A stretch of DNA of 64,000 nt from Pectobacterium colocasium (GTDB taxonomy: Bacteria; Pseudomonadota; Gammaproteobacteria; Enterobacterales; Enterobacteriaceae): positions 3,410,001 to 3,474,000 of the forward strand of contig NZ_CP084032.1 in the NCBI RefSeq assembly GCF_020181655.1, written 5' to 3'. This document shows positions 9,061-16,796 of this stretch, piece after piece; position 1 is the first letter of the stretch, and each line of letters starts with the position of its first letter. Position numbers and translations under genes: made by a program. The notes beneath the pieces were generated by a model that worked only from the letters and a program-made list of their open reading frames with translations, was not told the DNA's origin and did no database searches.

Positions 9061-9188
9061 TAAGTACGGTCTGGATCAAAAAGGCAAGGAGGTCGGATAG
9101 GTAACATCACCCAAAAACCTGTACATTTATAAATATTAAGTAATCGATTTTTTCTTTTAACTTGTGCACTAGGCGACGACTCGCCTTA

Positions 9189-9252
9189 ATACCCTAAATA
9201 ATTCGGCTTGCTGGAAGGCCTAAAGATATGCAGCTTGAAGTATGGCGGGGAT
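9189..9252. repeat. Small dispersed palindromic repeat upstream of ganR
   Basis: The left arm ATACCCTAAATAATTCGG (from 9189) and the right arm CAGCTTGAAGTATGGCGGGG (9231-9250) form imperfect inverted repeats. From memory, this pair resembles the ends of an intergenic repeat common in Pectobacterium, Dickeya, Serratia and Photorhabdus, here with the middle deleted. A second right arm lies at 24478-24499, upstream of mdtA. The repeat abuts the ganR ribosome site. Confidence 0.6.
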
Positions 9253-9279
9253 AACACATTTGACCGTTCAGGAATGCCA

Positions 9280-10290
9280 ATGGCCACAATAAAGGATGTC
9301 GCTCGTCTATCAGGTGTATCAGTCGCTACGGTTTCGCGCGTAATTAATAATTCGCCCAAAGCCAGTACCGCCTCAAGGGAAGCCGTACACAAGGCCATGG
9401 CGGAACTACAGTATCATCCGAACGCCAATGCCAGAGCGCTCGCGCACCAGAGTGCAGAAACTATGGGGCTGGTTGTTGCAGATGTCTCCGATCCCTTTTT
9501 TGGGACGATGGTTAAATCTGTCGAACAAATTGCCCAGGCAACCGGCAATTTCCTGTTGATTGGCAACGGCTATCACAATGCCGAGCAGGAAAAGAAAGCC
9601 ATTGAGCAGTTGATTCGTCACCGCTGTGCGGGGCTTATCGTGCATGCAAAAATGCTCTCAGATGAAGAACTGGCTGCCTTGATGAGTCACATTCCTGATA
9701 TGGTGCTGATCAACCGTACTTTGCCCGGCTATGAAAACCGCTGTGTTGCGCTCGATGATCGCTATGGTTCCTGGCTGGCAACGCGTCATTTAATTCAGGA
9801 AGGGCACCAGAAGATCGGGTTCCTCTGTTCGAATCACCAAATTTCCGACTCCACCGATCGCCTGCAAGGTTATATGGATGCGCTGCAAGAGCATGGCATC
9901 CCACGGGATGAACGGCTCATTGCGCGCGCCTCACCGGACGAAGTGGGCGGCGAAGCCGCCATGATGGAACTGCTGAGCCGAGGCGGCAATATGACGGCGG
10001 TGGTGTGCTATAACGATTCTATGGCCGCGGGCGCCCTTTCAGTCCTGAGCGACAACAGCATCAGTGTACCGCAGGATATGTCGGTAGTGGGATTTGATGA
10101 CGTATTGATCGCCCGTTACCTTCGTCCTCGCCTGACAACCGTGCACTATCCGGTTTCCGCCATGGCCATTCAGGCGGCAGAACTTGCCATCGCGTTATCC
10201 CACGGTAAAGAGCTTAGCGAAACCACGAACATGTTTAGCCCGACGCTGGTACGCCGCCATTCCGTCAGCCCCCCAACCCGTAAGAAGTAA
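9280..10290 (+). CDS. ganR: LacI/GalR-family repressor of the galactan locus
   Basis: A 336-residue regulator. The N-terminal LacI-type helix-turn-helix is MATIKDVARLSGVSVATVSR, with hinge NARALAHQSAETMGLVVAD; the rest is a periplasmic-binding-like sugar domain, ending in the GFDDVLIARYLRPRLTTV segment typical of GalR/GalS. ATG 9280 is chosen because AGGA sits 6 bases upstream and the family starts MATIKDVA; an in-frame extension to 9208 only translates repeat DNA. It is divergent from galTK and next to the gan genes, and GalR-type operators occur upstream of galT, ganL, ganK and ganE. It is probably released by galactose or a galacto-oligomer. Confidence 0.9.
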   Translation: MATIKDVARLSGVSVATVSRVINNSPKASTASREAVHKAMAELQYHPNANARALAHQSAETMGLVVADVSDPFFGTMVKSVEQIAQATGNFLLIGNGYHNAEQEKKAIEQLIRHRCAGLIVHAKMLSDEELAALMSHIPDMVLINRTLPGYENRCVALDDRYGSWLATRHLIQEGHQKIGFLCSNHQISDSTDRLQGYMDALQEHGIPRDERLIARASPDEVGGEAAMMELLSRGGNMTAVVCYNDSMAAGALSVLSDNSISVPQDMSVVGFDDVLIARYLRPRLTTVHYPVSAMAIQAAELAIALSHGKELSETTNMFSPTLVRRHSVSPPTRKK

Positions 10291-10304
10291 CCACCGTTTA
10301 TCGA

Positions 10305-10349
10305 CACCACTTGCCTGATACCGAACGTCCTCGCATCAGACAAGTGGTG
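10305..10349 (+). terminator. Stem-loop after ganR
   Basis: CACCACTTG-C-CTGAT pairs with ATCAG-A-CAAGTGGTG (10335-10349), 14 bp with one mismatch, starting 15 bases after the ganR stop. No T tract follows, so it may protect the 3' end rather than terminate by itself. Confidence 0.5.
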
Positions 10350-10507
10350 CTTCTGAACCCTCTTGTTTTCTGTTTCCCTTCATCAGATATCTTTCTCTAT
10401 TTTCCAGAAACGTTTCCTATTCGGCATCGCGCCACACTTTTTATGCAACGTTTCCGACTCTGCTATAAAAAAATTTTATGCTGTATTTGAAGTATACAGA
10501 CAAAATT

Positions 10508-10521
10508 TGTAACCAGTTACA
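10508..10521. promoter_or_regulatory. GalR-type operator upstream of ganL
   Basis: TGTAAC-CA-GTTACA, a perfect 6-bp inverted repeat with a 2-base centre. Two more half-sites (GTGTAA and GTGTAAC) lie at about 10597-10616. The ganL start is 240 bases downstream. Confidence 0.65.
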
Positions 10522-10627
10522 CAGCATTACCTAGCGAATAACATCACAATAAGACTAACAAATATGCAAAACGTAGCCTGTAACATCGTTAATTCAGTGT
10601 AAATTTTGGTGTAACTCTTTTGTATTT

Positions 10628-10643
10628 TGTGAGAACAATCATG
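10628..10643. promoter_or_regulatory. CRP-like site upstream of ganL
   Basis: TGTGA-GAACAA-TCATG: a perfect left half, with the first three bases of the right half matching TCACA. It is a plausible activator site for the porin gene, but weaker than the one at 13846. Confidence 0.45.
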
Positions 10644-10760
10644 TCACGCACCGTTTTATTCCCCCATAATCCCTCGCCATGAGTGGAAGCGTTTTACCTC
10701 CGTTCACGTCATGTTATTTGGAACATCCACATTCTTACCCGAATAAGCGAAAGGTATATT

Positions 10761-12068
10761 ATGAAAAGAAAACTGCTGACAACGTCCATTGCGCTGAGTT
10801 TGGCAATGCTGGCAACTCCTTCTTATTCTGTTGATTTTTCAGGGTACTTCCGTTCTGGCGTGGGTGTATCAAACCACGGGAAACAACAAACTGCCGATAA
10901 AAATTATGTGGGAAGATTAGGTAACGAAGATGACACCTACGGCGAAATCCAATTAGGGCAGCAGCTGTATAACGAAAATGGGAAAACGTTTTACTTCGAC
11001 AGTATGATTTCCATGTTCTCAAATGGCTCGAACGATAATGAAACGACAAAGGATGACGATGCCGAGTTTGGTTTACGCCAGTTGAATCTTCAGGCGAAAG
11101 GCTTTGTACCTGGACTGCCGGATGCCACGGTCTGGGCGGGGAAACGTTACTACCAGCGCCATGACTTGCACATCATTGATACCAAATATTGGAATATCTC
11201 CGGTGCAGGTGCGGGGATCGAAAACGTCAAAGCCGGTGAAGGCGCGTTCTCGTTTGCCTGGATCCGCGCCGATGCAGAAAACATGAACGTCGACTGTAGC
11301 AACAGCCAGAACAGTCAGGAATGTACATCCAGAAGAGACACCTATGACGATCTGAATATCAACTATCTGGATGCACGCTATGCAGGCTGGAAGCCGTGGG
11401 ACGGCGCGTGGACAGAGTTCGGTATCTCCTACGCGATGCCGAATGAAGCGGACACTCAGAAAAATATCTTCCTCGCAGAAGGCCAAAAATTCGATCCTAA
11501 AAACTCGATGATGATCACGGGTGAACTCAGCCACTACTTCTCTGGCCTCAAATCCAGCCAGAAACTGGTGCTGCAATATGCCGACAAAGGGCTGGCGCAC
11601 AACATGGTCGATCAGGGCGGCGGCTGGTATGACGTCTGGAGCATCAACGACAACGCCAAAGGCTACCGCGTCATTCAGGCCGGTGACCTGCCGATCACCG
11701 ATGCTATTTCTCTTAGCCATGTTCTGACCTACGGCAAAGCGGATGAAATCAGCCTTTGGCGCGACAGCACAGAATTATTGTCAGCGGTAGGTCGCGGCCA
11801 ATATGCCTGGACCAAGAACCAGAAAACCTATCTGGAAGCGGGTGCCTATCAGAAAAAAGATAGCTGGACGAGCGGTACGGAAAGCAAATATAGCGGCCAA
11901 AAATACACGCTGGCCCACGCCTTCAGCGCCGATATTCCGATGCTGACCCGCCCGGAACTGCGCTTCTTTGTTTCTTACCTGAACGGCGGGAACGAAAACA
12001 AAAACCGCTTCAACGACGATCGCAGCAATGCAGTGAACTTCGGTATTCAGGCAGAAGCCTGGTGGTAA
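10761..12068 (+). CDS. ganL: LamB-type galactan porin
   Basis: A 435-residue maltoporin-family outer-membrane channel. A signal peptide ([23 protein letters not shown]) precedes [20 protein letters not shown], the start typical of LamB trimers, and it ends in the aromatic C-terminus required for outer-membrane insertion ([10 protein letters not shown]). Motifs such as [22 protein letters not shown] match maltoporin. ATG 10761 is chosen for its AAAGG site and the signal peptide that follows. Its place in the gan locus indicates a path for galactan oligomers; Dickeya GanL has this genetically supported role. Two hairpins follow the gene. Confidence 0.93.
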   Translation: MKRKLLTTSIALSLAMLATPSYSVDFSGYFRSGVGVSNHGKQQTADKNYVGRLGNEDDTYGEIQLGQQLYNENGKTFYFDSMISMFSNGSNDNETTKDDDAEFGLRQLNLQAKGFVPGLPDATVWAGKRYYQRHDLHIIDTKYWNISGAGAGIENVKAGEGAFSFAWIRADAENMNVDCSNSQNSQECTSRRDTYDDLNINYLDARYAGWKPWDGAWTEFGISYAMPNEADTQKNIFLAEGQKFDPKNSMMITGELSHYFSGLKSSQKLVLQYADKGLAHNMVDQGGGWYDVWSINDNAKGYRVIQAGDLPITDAISLSHVLTYGKADEISLWRDSTELLSAVGRGQYAWTKNQKTYLEAGAYQKKDSWTSGTESKYSGQKYTLAHAFSADIPMLTRPELRFFVSYLNGGNENKNRFNDDRSNAVNFGIQAEAWW

Positions 12069-12085
12069 TACGGCTCTAACCCTCA

Positions 12086-12114
12086 GCCCGGCGGGCTCAT
12101 CATTCCCGCCGGGC
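12086..12114 (+). terminator. GC-rich hairpin after ganL
   Basis: GCCCGGCGGG (12086-12095), 9-base loop, CCCGCCGGGC (12105-12114): a perfect 10-bp stem 17 bases after the ganL stop. It lacks a T tract and stands just before a classical terminator. Confidence 0.65.
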
Positions 12115-12121
12115 ATTTCCC

Positions 12122-12148
12122 AAAAGGCCTTCGGTAGAAGGCCTTTTT
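12122..12148 (+). terminator. Rho-independent terminator of ganL
   Basis: AAAAGGCCTT, loop CGGTAG, AAGGCCTTTTT: a 10-bp stem with a T run, in tandem with the preceding GC-rich hairpin. Confidence 0.85.
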
Positions 12149-12188
12149 CCGTTTCCGATATCTACGCACTCGCTGTTTTTCTTATATC

Positions 12189-12390
12189 GGCGTAAAAAGT
12201 CGCGCTGAGGTGTACATGGCCGTCGGATGAGCGGCATGGACGCCGCGAAAGCCTGCGCCGTGCCGGGAGCACGTCGCAGGCGGTCCGAGCAGCGGACATG
12301 AACACCGAAGGAACCGCATAGCGGCGCGAATCACGCCGAAAAGCCAGTGGTCAAGGCGCTGCGGCGATTGAGCGCGCCTTGTCGGGCGTG
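12189..12390 (+). repeat. Structured repeat, copy A (core only, no terminal repeats)
   Basis: This copy shares a core of about 200 bp with the copies at 21534-21831 (inverted) and 32157-32444: GGCGTAAA, GAGCGGCATGGACGCCGCG, ACCGCATAGCGGC, AAAAGCCAG and GTCGGGCGTG occur in the same order. Its stems are GGCGT/ACGCC with TCGCGC/GCGCGA, GGTGT-CATG/CATG-ACACC, GCCTGCG/CGCAGGC with CGTGC/GCACG, and CAAGGCGC/GCGCCTTG. Many differ in sequence from the other copies but keep pairing. It lacks the terminal TTTCGTGCGC repeats and lies between ganL and convergent ganK. No protein-coding frame is supported. Confidence 0.85.
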
Positions 12391-12413
12391 TAACGATGTT
12401 ACAGAGAAATAAG

Positions 12414-12512
12414 ATGCCTAACACGCCCGAAACACTTACACCGCATCAGCATAAAGAAAAACAGTTTCTACAAGAGGCCGTAGACAGCGGAAGCAAAGCC
12501 AGCACCCGCTAA
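12414..12512 (+). CDS. Possible 32-residue peptide of unknown function
   Basis: ATG at 12414 opens a 32-codon frame (MPNTPETLTPHQHKEKQF...) ending TAA at 12510-12512. No strong ribosome site precedes it. A terminator-like hairpin (CAGC-CCC / GGG-GCTG with one mismatch) overlaps its end. It lies just outside repeat copy A, and I do not recognise the peptide. It could be a gene remnant or chance; the polar composition and the terminator are the only support. Confidence 0.25.
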   Translation: MPNTPETLTPHQHKEKQFLQEAVDSGSKASTR

Positions 12513-12570
12513 GGGCGCTGTTTATGTTTAGTAGGGATTTGGGCTGAGATTCAGCGATGCCGCTGCTTAA

Positions 12571-13653
12571 CTAGGCGCTGATACGCAAACCATCGGCGTT
12601 GAACACCAGACAGTTATTCGGGGAGAAGAACACCTCAATATGCTCATAAGGCTTGAAGGCACTGTCGCCCGCCAGCAGCAGTTTGAAGTTATCAATCCCG
12701 CAGCATTGGCCGAACAGGTAGGTACTGTTACCTAAACGCTCGACAACCTCACAGCCGAATGACAAGCGAATGCCCTCGCCTTCCGGTGACACATGTTCCG
12801 GCCGCAGCCCCAGCGTTACCGTGCTGCCAACGCGCAATTCGCCAGTACGAACCGGCAGTTCAAGCTGTAGCTGTTCGGCAATATTCACCGTCAGGCATTC
12901 CGGCGTCCAGTCGATCACCTGCGCAGGCAGGAAGTTCATTTTCGGCGAACCGATAAAACCCGCTACAAACTGATTAACCGGATGATAATAAAGCGCCATC
13001 GGCGATCCAACCTGCTCAACTTTGCCGTAATTCATGACCACGATTTTATCCGCCAGCGTCATGGCCTCGACCTGATCGTGCGTCACGTAGATCATCGTCG
13101 TTTTCAATTCCTGATGCAGCTTGGCAATATGTAACCGCATATCCACACGCAGCTCAGCATCCAGGTTCGACAGCGGTTCATCAAACAGGAACACTTTCGG
13201 ATTACGCACGATGGCGCGCCCGATCGCCACACGTTGGCGCTGGCCGCCGGACAGCTCTTTCGGCTTGCGCTCAAGCAGATGAGACAGTTGCAGTGTCTTC
13301 GCCACCATCTCGATCTGGTGCTTAATCTGGTCTTTCGGTACGCCATTCACGCGCAGGCCATAGCCCATATTCTCAGCGACGGTCATGTGCGGATACAGCG
13401 CATAAGATTGAAACACCATCGCAACGCCACGGTGAGCGGGGGCGACATCATTGACCACCGCATCATCAATCATGATTTCACCGCCCGTGACATCTTCCAG
13501 CCCGGCAATCATTCTCAGCAACGTCGACTTACCACAGCCAGAGGGCCCGACAAAAACAGCGAACTCACCATCTGCAATCGTCAGATTCACATCGTGAAGC
13601 GTAATCGTTTTGCCAAAATGCTTACTCACTTTATCCAACTGGATAGACGCCAT
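12571..13653 (-). CDS. ganK: ABC transporter ATPase for galacto-oligosaccharides
   Basis: A 360-residue MalK/UgpC/MsmX-type ATPase. Walker A is GPSGCGKST (residues about 37-45), the signature LSGGQRQRVAIGR about 134-146, and Walker B VFLFDEPLSNLD about 153-164. A C-terminal OB-fold regulatory region follows (TLGLRPEHVS). Such ATPases form a homodimer beneath two membrane subunits, here GanF and GanG. It is divergent from ganEFGAB across a 491-base control region. The Dickeya gan locus describes the transporter as GanFGK2 with GanE as binding protein. Confidence 0.93.
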   Translation of the reverse strand: MASIQLDKVSKHFGKTITLHDVNLTIADGEFAVFVGPSGCGKSTLLRMIAGLEDVTGGEIMIDDAVVNDVAPAHRGVAMVFQSYALYPHMTVAENMGYGLRVNGVPKDQIKHQIEMVAKTLQLSHLLERKPKELSGGQRQRVAIGRAIVRNPKVFLFDEPLSNLDAELRVDMRLHIAKLHQELKTTMIYVTHDQVEAMTLADKIVVMNYGKVEQVGSPMALYYHPVNQFVAGFIGSPKMNFLPAQVIDWTPECLTVNIAEQLQLELPVRTGELRVGSTVTLGLRPEHVSPEGEGIRLSFGCEVVERLGNSTYLFGQCCGIDNFKLLLAGDSAFKPYEHIEVFFSPNNCLVFNADGLRISA

Positions 13654-13812
13654 AACGGTAACCTCTTGATAATTTTACTTTTCAGTATATAAGCGTTGAG
13701 TCGAGATAGCCTGATGCTCACCCACTCAAAATGGCTCGACAGCCCTTCCAGACGCGTCAACATCTGGTCAGGCTGGCCTGTACGCTGGTCATAATCTCAA
13801 TATAACAGCATG

Positions 13813-13828
13813 GTGTAACCGTTTGCAC
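13813..13828. promoter_or_regulatory. GalR-type operator proximal to ganK
   Basis: GTGTAACCGTTTGCAC is an exact match to the GalR/GalS consensus GTGTAANCGNTTNCAC. It lies 160 bases upstream of the ganK start and 18 bases from a strong CRP site. Confidence 0.82.
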
Positions 13829-13845
13829 AAACAGGGGGTTACTTT

Positions 13846-13861
13846 TGTGCATGAGATCACA
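13846..13861. promoter_or_regulatory. CRP site between ganK and ganE
   Basis: TGTGC-ATGAGA-TCACA matches the CRP consensus TGTGA-N6-TCACA at 9 of 10 fixed positions, with flanking TTT. It can serve both divergent gan transcripts. Confidence 0.72.
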
Positions 13862-13918
13862 GCCTTTACATGTTTCGCTGGCAGACGTGGCGCACTCTGC
13901 TTAATGTAATCGCAACTG

Positions 13919-13934
13919 GTGTAACCGTTACCCT
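13919..13934. promoter_or_regulatory. Central GalR-type operator of ganK/ganE
   Basis: GTGTAACCGTTACCCT: perfect left half, altered right half, similar to the galT-ganR site at 8978. Its centre is 106 bases from the ganK-proximal operator. Confidence 0.7.
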
Positions 13935-14037
13935 ACATTGTGGCAAACGCGCAATAAAGCGCCAGCCGCCATACAGAGACGATGACCAGAAAACACGTAC
14001 CGTCAGATGCTTCATTTCCTGCTTTGTCGTGCCGTGC

Positions 14038-14053
14038 GGTGTAACGTTACACC
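14038..14053. promoter_or_regulatory. Palindromic GalR-type operator proximal to ganE
   Basis: GGTGTAAC-GTTACACC is a perfect 16-bp palindrome, about 110 bases upstream of ganE. Compared with the canonical operator, the half-sites are closer by two bases. Confidence 0.68.
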
Positions 14054-14144
14054 AACACCGCACAGAGGCCGCAAAAAGGGCAAAAGAGAACAGAGTACGC
14101 GACGATTTCCGACCATGATGGGCCCACCAGGGCTTTGAGGATTA

Positions 14145-15380
14145 ATGATGAAAATGAAAACACTGACCACCGTCATTATGATTTCACTGGGTATCACTGG
14201 CGTACTCAGCAAATCAGCGCTGGCAGCCGATAAAACGCTTCTGGTATGGGAAGATATCAAGAAATCCGACGGCATCGCCGATGCGATCAAAGCCTTTGAA
14301 AAACAGAATAATGTCAAAATCACTGTGCTGGAAACGCCTTATGCTCAGCAGATTGAGAAACTCCGTCTGGACGGCCCGGCGGGTATCGGCCCGGATGTGA
14401 TTGTCATGCCGCACGATCAGGTGGGCACCGCCGTCGTTCAGGGGTTGATTAGCGAACTGAAACTGGATCAGACGTTCCTGTCGAGCTTCACCAAACCGGC
14501 TCTGGAAGCCCAGACCTATAACGGGAAGCTGTACGGCGTGCCGAAAGCCGTTGAAACCACCGTGCTGGTGTACAACAAAGACCTGATGCCGCAGCCGCCG
14601 GAAAAATTCGACGACCTGTTCACCTTCTCCAAACAGCAACGAGCGGAAGGCCGCTACGGCCTGCTGGCAAAATTTGACGAAATTTATTACGCCTATGGCG
14701 TCATCGCCGGAATGGGCGGCTACATTTTCGGACAGAACAGCAACGGTTCACCGAATGTAAAAGATATCGGTCTGGATAAGCCAGCCACCATCGATGCGGT
14801 GAACTACATCAAGAAATTCTATGCCGATGGCCTGTTCCCACCAGGCATCGTCGGTGAAACCGGCGCTAACGCCATCGATTCTCTGTTTACCGAGAAAAAG
14901 GCCGCCGCCGTCATTACCGGCCCGTGGGCGTTCCAGCCGTACAAGAACGCCGGCGTAAACTATGGCGTGGCGCCACTGCCGCTGCTGCCAAACGGTGAGC
15001 ATCCACGTTCGCTGCTGGGCGTGAAAGGCTACAGCATTTCTACCTACTCCAAAAACAAAGCGTTAGCGCAGAAATTCATTGAGTTCATCAATCAGCCTGA
15101 ATACGCCAAAGTTCGCTTCCAGTTAACTGGTGAAATCCCACCGATCGCCGCGCTGATTGACGATCCGCTGATTAAGGATGACGAAAAATCCCGTGCTGTC
15201 GCGATCCAGTCTGGCTATGCCGTTCCTATGCCGAGCGTACCGGAAATGCAGGAAGTCTGGACGCCAGCGAACAGCGCGCTGCAACTGAGCGTGACCAGCA
15301 AGCAGGACACCAAAGCGGCGCTGGAATCCGCCGTGAAAGTCATAAAAATGCAGATCGAAGCTAACCACAGTAACCAGTAA
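14145..15380 (+). CDS. ganE: Periplasmic galacto-oligosaccharide-binding protein
   Basis: A 411-residue MalE-type solute-binding protein. The signal peptide (MKMKTLTTVIMISLGITGVLSKSALA) ends before ADKTLLVWED. The mature part has the two-lobe cluster-1 pattern (GIGPDVIVMPHDQVGTAVVQGL, ITGPWAFQPYKNAGVNYGVAPLPLLPNG). Tandem ATGs occur at 14145 and 14148; the GAGG site at 14137 is better spaced for the second. It begins a ganEFGAB transcript behind three GalR-type operators and a CRP site. A long stem-loop after the gene may raise its expression relative to the membrane subunits, as in malEFG. Confidence 0.92.
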   Translation: MMKMKTLTTVIMISLGITGVLSKSALAADKTLLVWEDIKKSDGIADAIKAFEKQNNVKITVLETPYAQQIEKLRLDGPAGIGPDVIVMPHDQVGTAVVQGLISELKLDQTFLSSFTKPALEAQTYNGKLYGVPKAVETTVLVYNKDLMPQPPEKFDDLFTFSKQQRAEGRYGLLAKFDEIYYAYGVIAGMGGYIFGQNSNGSPNVKDIGLDKPATIDAVNYIKKFYADGLFPPGIVGETGANAIDSLFTEKKAAAVITGPWAFQPYKNAGVNYGVAPLPLLPNGEHPRSLLGVKGYSISTYSKNKALAQKFIEFINQPEYAKVRFQLTGEIPPIAALIDDPLIKDDEKSRAVAIQSGYAVPMPSVPEMQEVWTPANSALQLSVTSKQDTKAALESAVKVIKMQIEANHSNQ

Positions 15381-15402
15381 TCCCCTGCTCCACCGTGGGT
15401 CA

Positions 15403-15462
15403 ACATGGGTTTCCTCCTTTTCCCCCAATAAATTTCGGGGTGTGGGGATACCCATGTTTTTA
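15403..15462 (+). other. Long stem-loop in the ganE-ganF gap
   Basis: ACATGGGT (15403-15410) pairs with ACCCATGT (15450-15457), with further complementarity inside (CCCC with GGGG at 15437-15440), followed by TTTT. It looks like a partial terminator or 3' stabiliser that would give more GanE than GanF/G, comparable to the palindromes between malE and malF of E. coli. Confidence 0.6.
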
Positions 15463-15479
15463 AGAAAATGGAGGTAGAT

Positions 15480-16784
15480 GTGACCGTCAACGCCAGCGGC
15501 CTTGCGCCACAAGAGAGAGGACGTCGCCATGCCAGAACAGCGGTATTATTGGCGCTCGTCCCCGGCCTTGGGCAGATTTATAACCGTCAGATCGTCAAAG
15601 GCGCGTTTTTCTTTATCGTCATGGTCTGCTTCATCAGCATATTCCATGATTTCCTGCGAAACGGCGCGTGGGGGCTGATTACGCTGGGCACCGAGCTACC
15701 GCGCGATCACTCTATTTTTCTGCTGGCAAAAGGCATTATCAGCCTGATCGTCGCTGCTTTTGGCGTCGGTGTTTACTATTGCAGCCTGCGCGATGCCTAT
15801 GTGTGCGGCACCCGACGCGATAAAGGTCTGCCGTTGAACAGCGTGAAGAAGCAATATCAGATGCTGCTGAGCGAAGGCTTCCCTTATCTGATGATCACGC
15901 CCGGCTTCATCCTGCTGGTATTTGTCGTGGTTTTCCCGATTATTTTCGGTTTTTCCATCGCCTTTACCAATTACGACCTCTACCACACGCCACCCGCCAA
16001 GCTGGTCGACTGGGTCGGGATGAAGAACTTTATCAACATCTTCCGGCTCGATCTCTGGCGATCGACGTTCTTTGACGTGCTGCAATGGACGGTTATTTGG
16101 ACGCTGATTGCGACCACGCTTCAGTGCGCCGTGGGCATCCTATTGGCGATTCTGGTGAACCAAAAAGGCCTGCGTTTCAAACCACTCATCCGCACCATCC
16201 TGATCCTGCCGTGGGCAGTACCGGGTTTCGTCACCATTCTGGTCTTCGCGGGGATGTTTAACGAAACCTTTGGCGTAATTAATAACGGCATTCTGGCTGC
16301 GCTGGGGATTGAACCCAAGGCGTGGATGACCGATCCGTTCTGGACCAAGACCGCACTGATTTTGATGCAAACGTGGTTAGGTTTCCCGTTTGTGTTCGCC
16401 ATGACCACCGGCGTCTTGCAGGCGATTCCTGACGACTTGTACGAGGCCGCGACGATTGACGGCGCCAGCAGTTGGTACAAGCTGACCACCATCACGCTTC
16501 CGCTGGTGCTCTACTCCATTGCGCCGATCATCATCACGCAGTACACGTTCAACTTTAATAATTTCAACATCATCTATCTGTTCAACAACGGTGGACCGGC
16601 AGTAATCGGTTCCAACGCTGGCGGAACGGATATTCTGGTGTCCTGGATTTATAAGCTGACCATGTCTTCTTCCCAATATGCGATCGCAGCCAGCATCACC
16701 ATTCTGCTGTCGATCTTTGTCGTGGGAATCGCGCTGTGGCAGTTCCGCGCCACCAATTCCTTCAAACAAGACAACATGGCATAG
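15480..16784 (+). CDS. ganF: ABC transporter permease, MalF type
   Basis: About 434 residues with an extended N-terminus: two or three early membrane segments (LLALVPGLGQIYNRQIVKGAFFF) precede the usual MalF-like six-helix core. The cytoplasmic EAA loop, which docks the ATPase, reads EAATIDGASSWYKLTTITLP. The GTG at 15480 is preferred because GGAGG lies 5 bases upstream; an ATG at 15468 is in frame but poorly placed. It pairs with GanG to form the membrane channel fed by GanE and powered by GanK. The ganG start lies 12 bases after its stop codon. Confidence 0.92.
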   Translation: MTVNASGLAPQERGRRHARTAVLLALVPGLGQIYNRQIVKGAFFFIVMVCFISIFHDFLRNGAWGLITLGTELPRDHSIFLLAKGIISLIVAAFGVGVYYCSLRDAYVCGTRRDKGLPLNSVKKQYQMLLSEGFPYLMITPGFILLVFVVVFPIIFGFSIAFTNYDLYHTPPAKLVDWVGMKNFINIFRLDLWRSTFFDVLQWTVIWTLIATTLQCAVGILLAILVNQKGLRFKPLIRTILILPWAVPGFVTILVFAGMFNETFGVINNGILAALGIEPKAWMTDPFWTKTALILMQTWLGFPFVFAMTTGVLQAIPDDLYEAATIDGASSWYKLTTITLPLVLYSIAPIIITQYTFNFNNFNIIYLFNNGGPAVIGSNAGGTDILVSWIYKLTMSSSQYAIAASITILLSIFVVGIALWQFRATNSFKQDNMA

Positions 16785-16796
16785 GAAAGCGCGCAG

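Noticed and set aside
12376..12405. TGTAAC-GAT-GTTACA as a further GanR operator
   Set aside because: Three-base spacing unlike the others, and it lies downstream of ganL at the edge of repeat copy A, not at a promoter.
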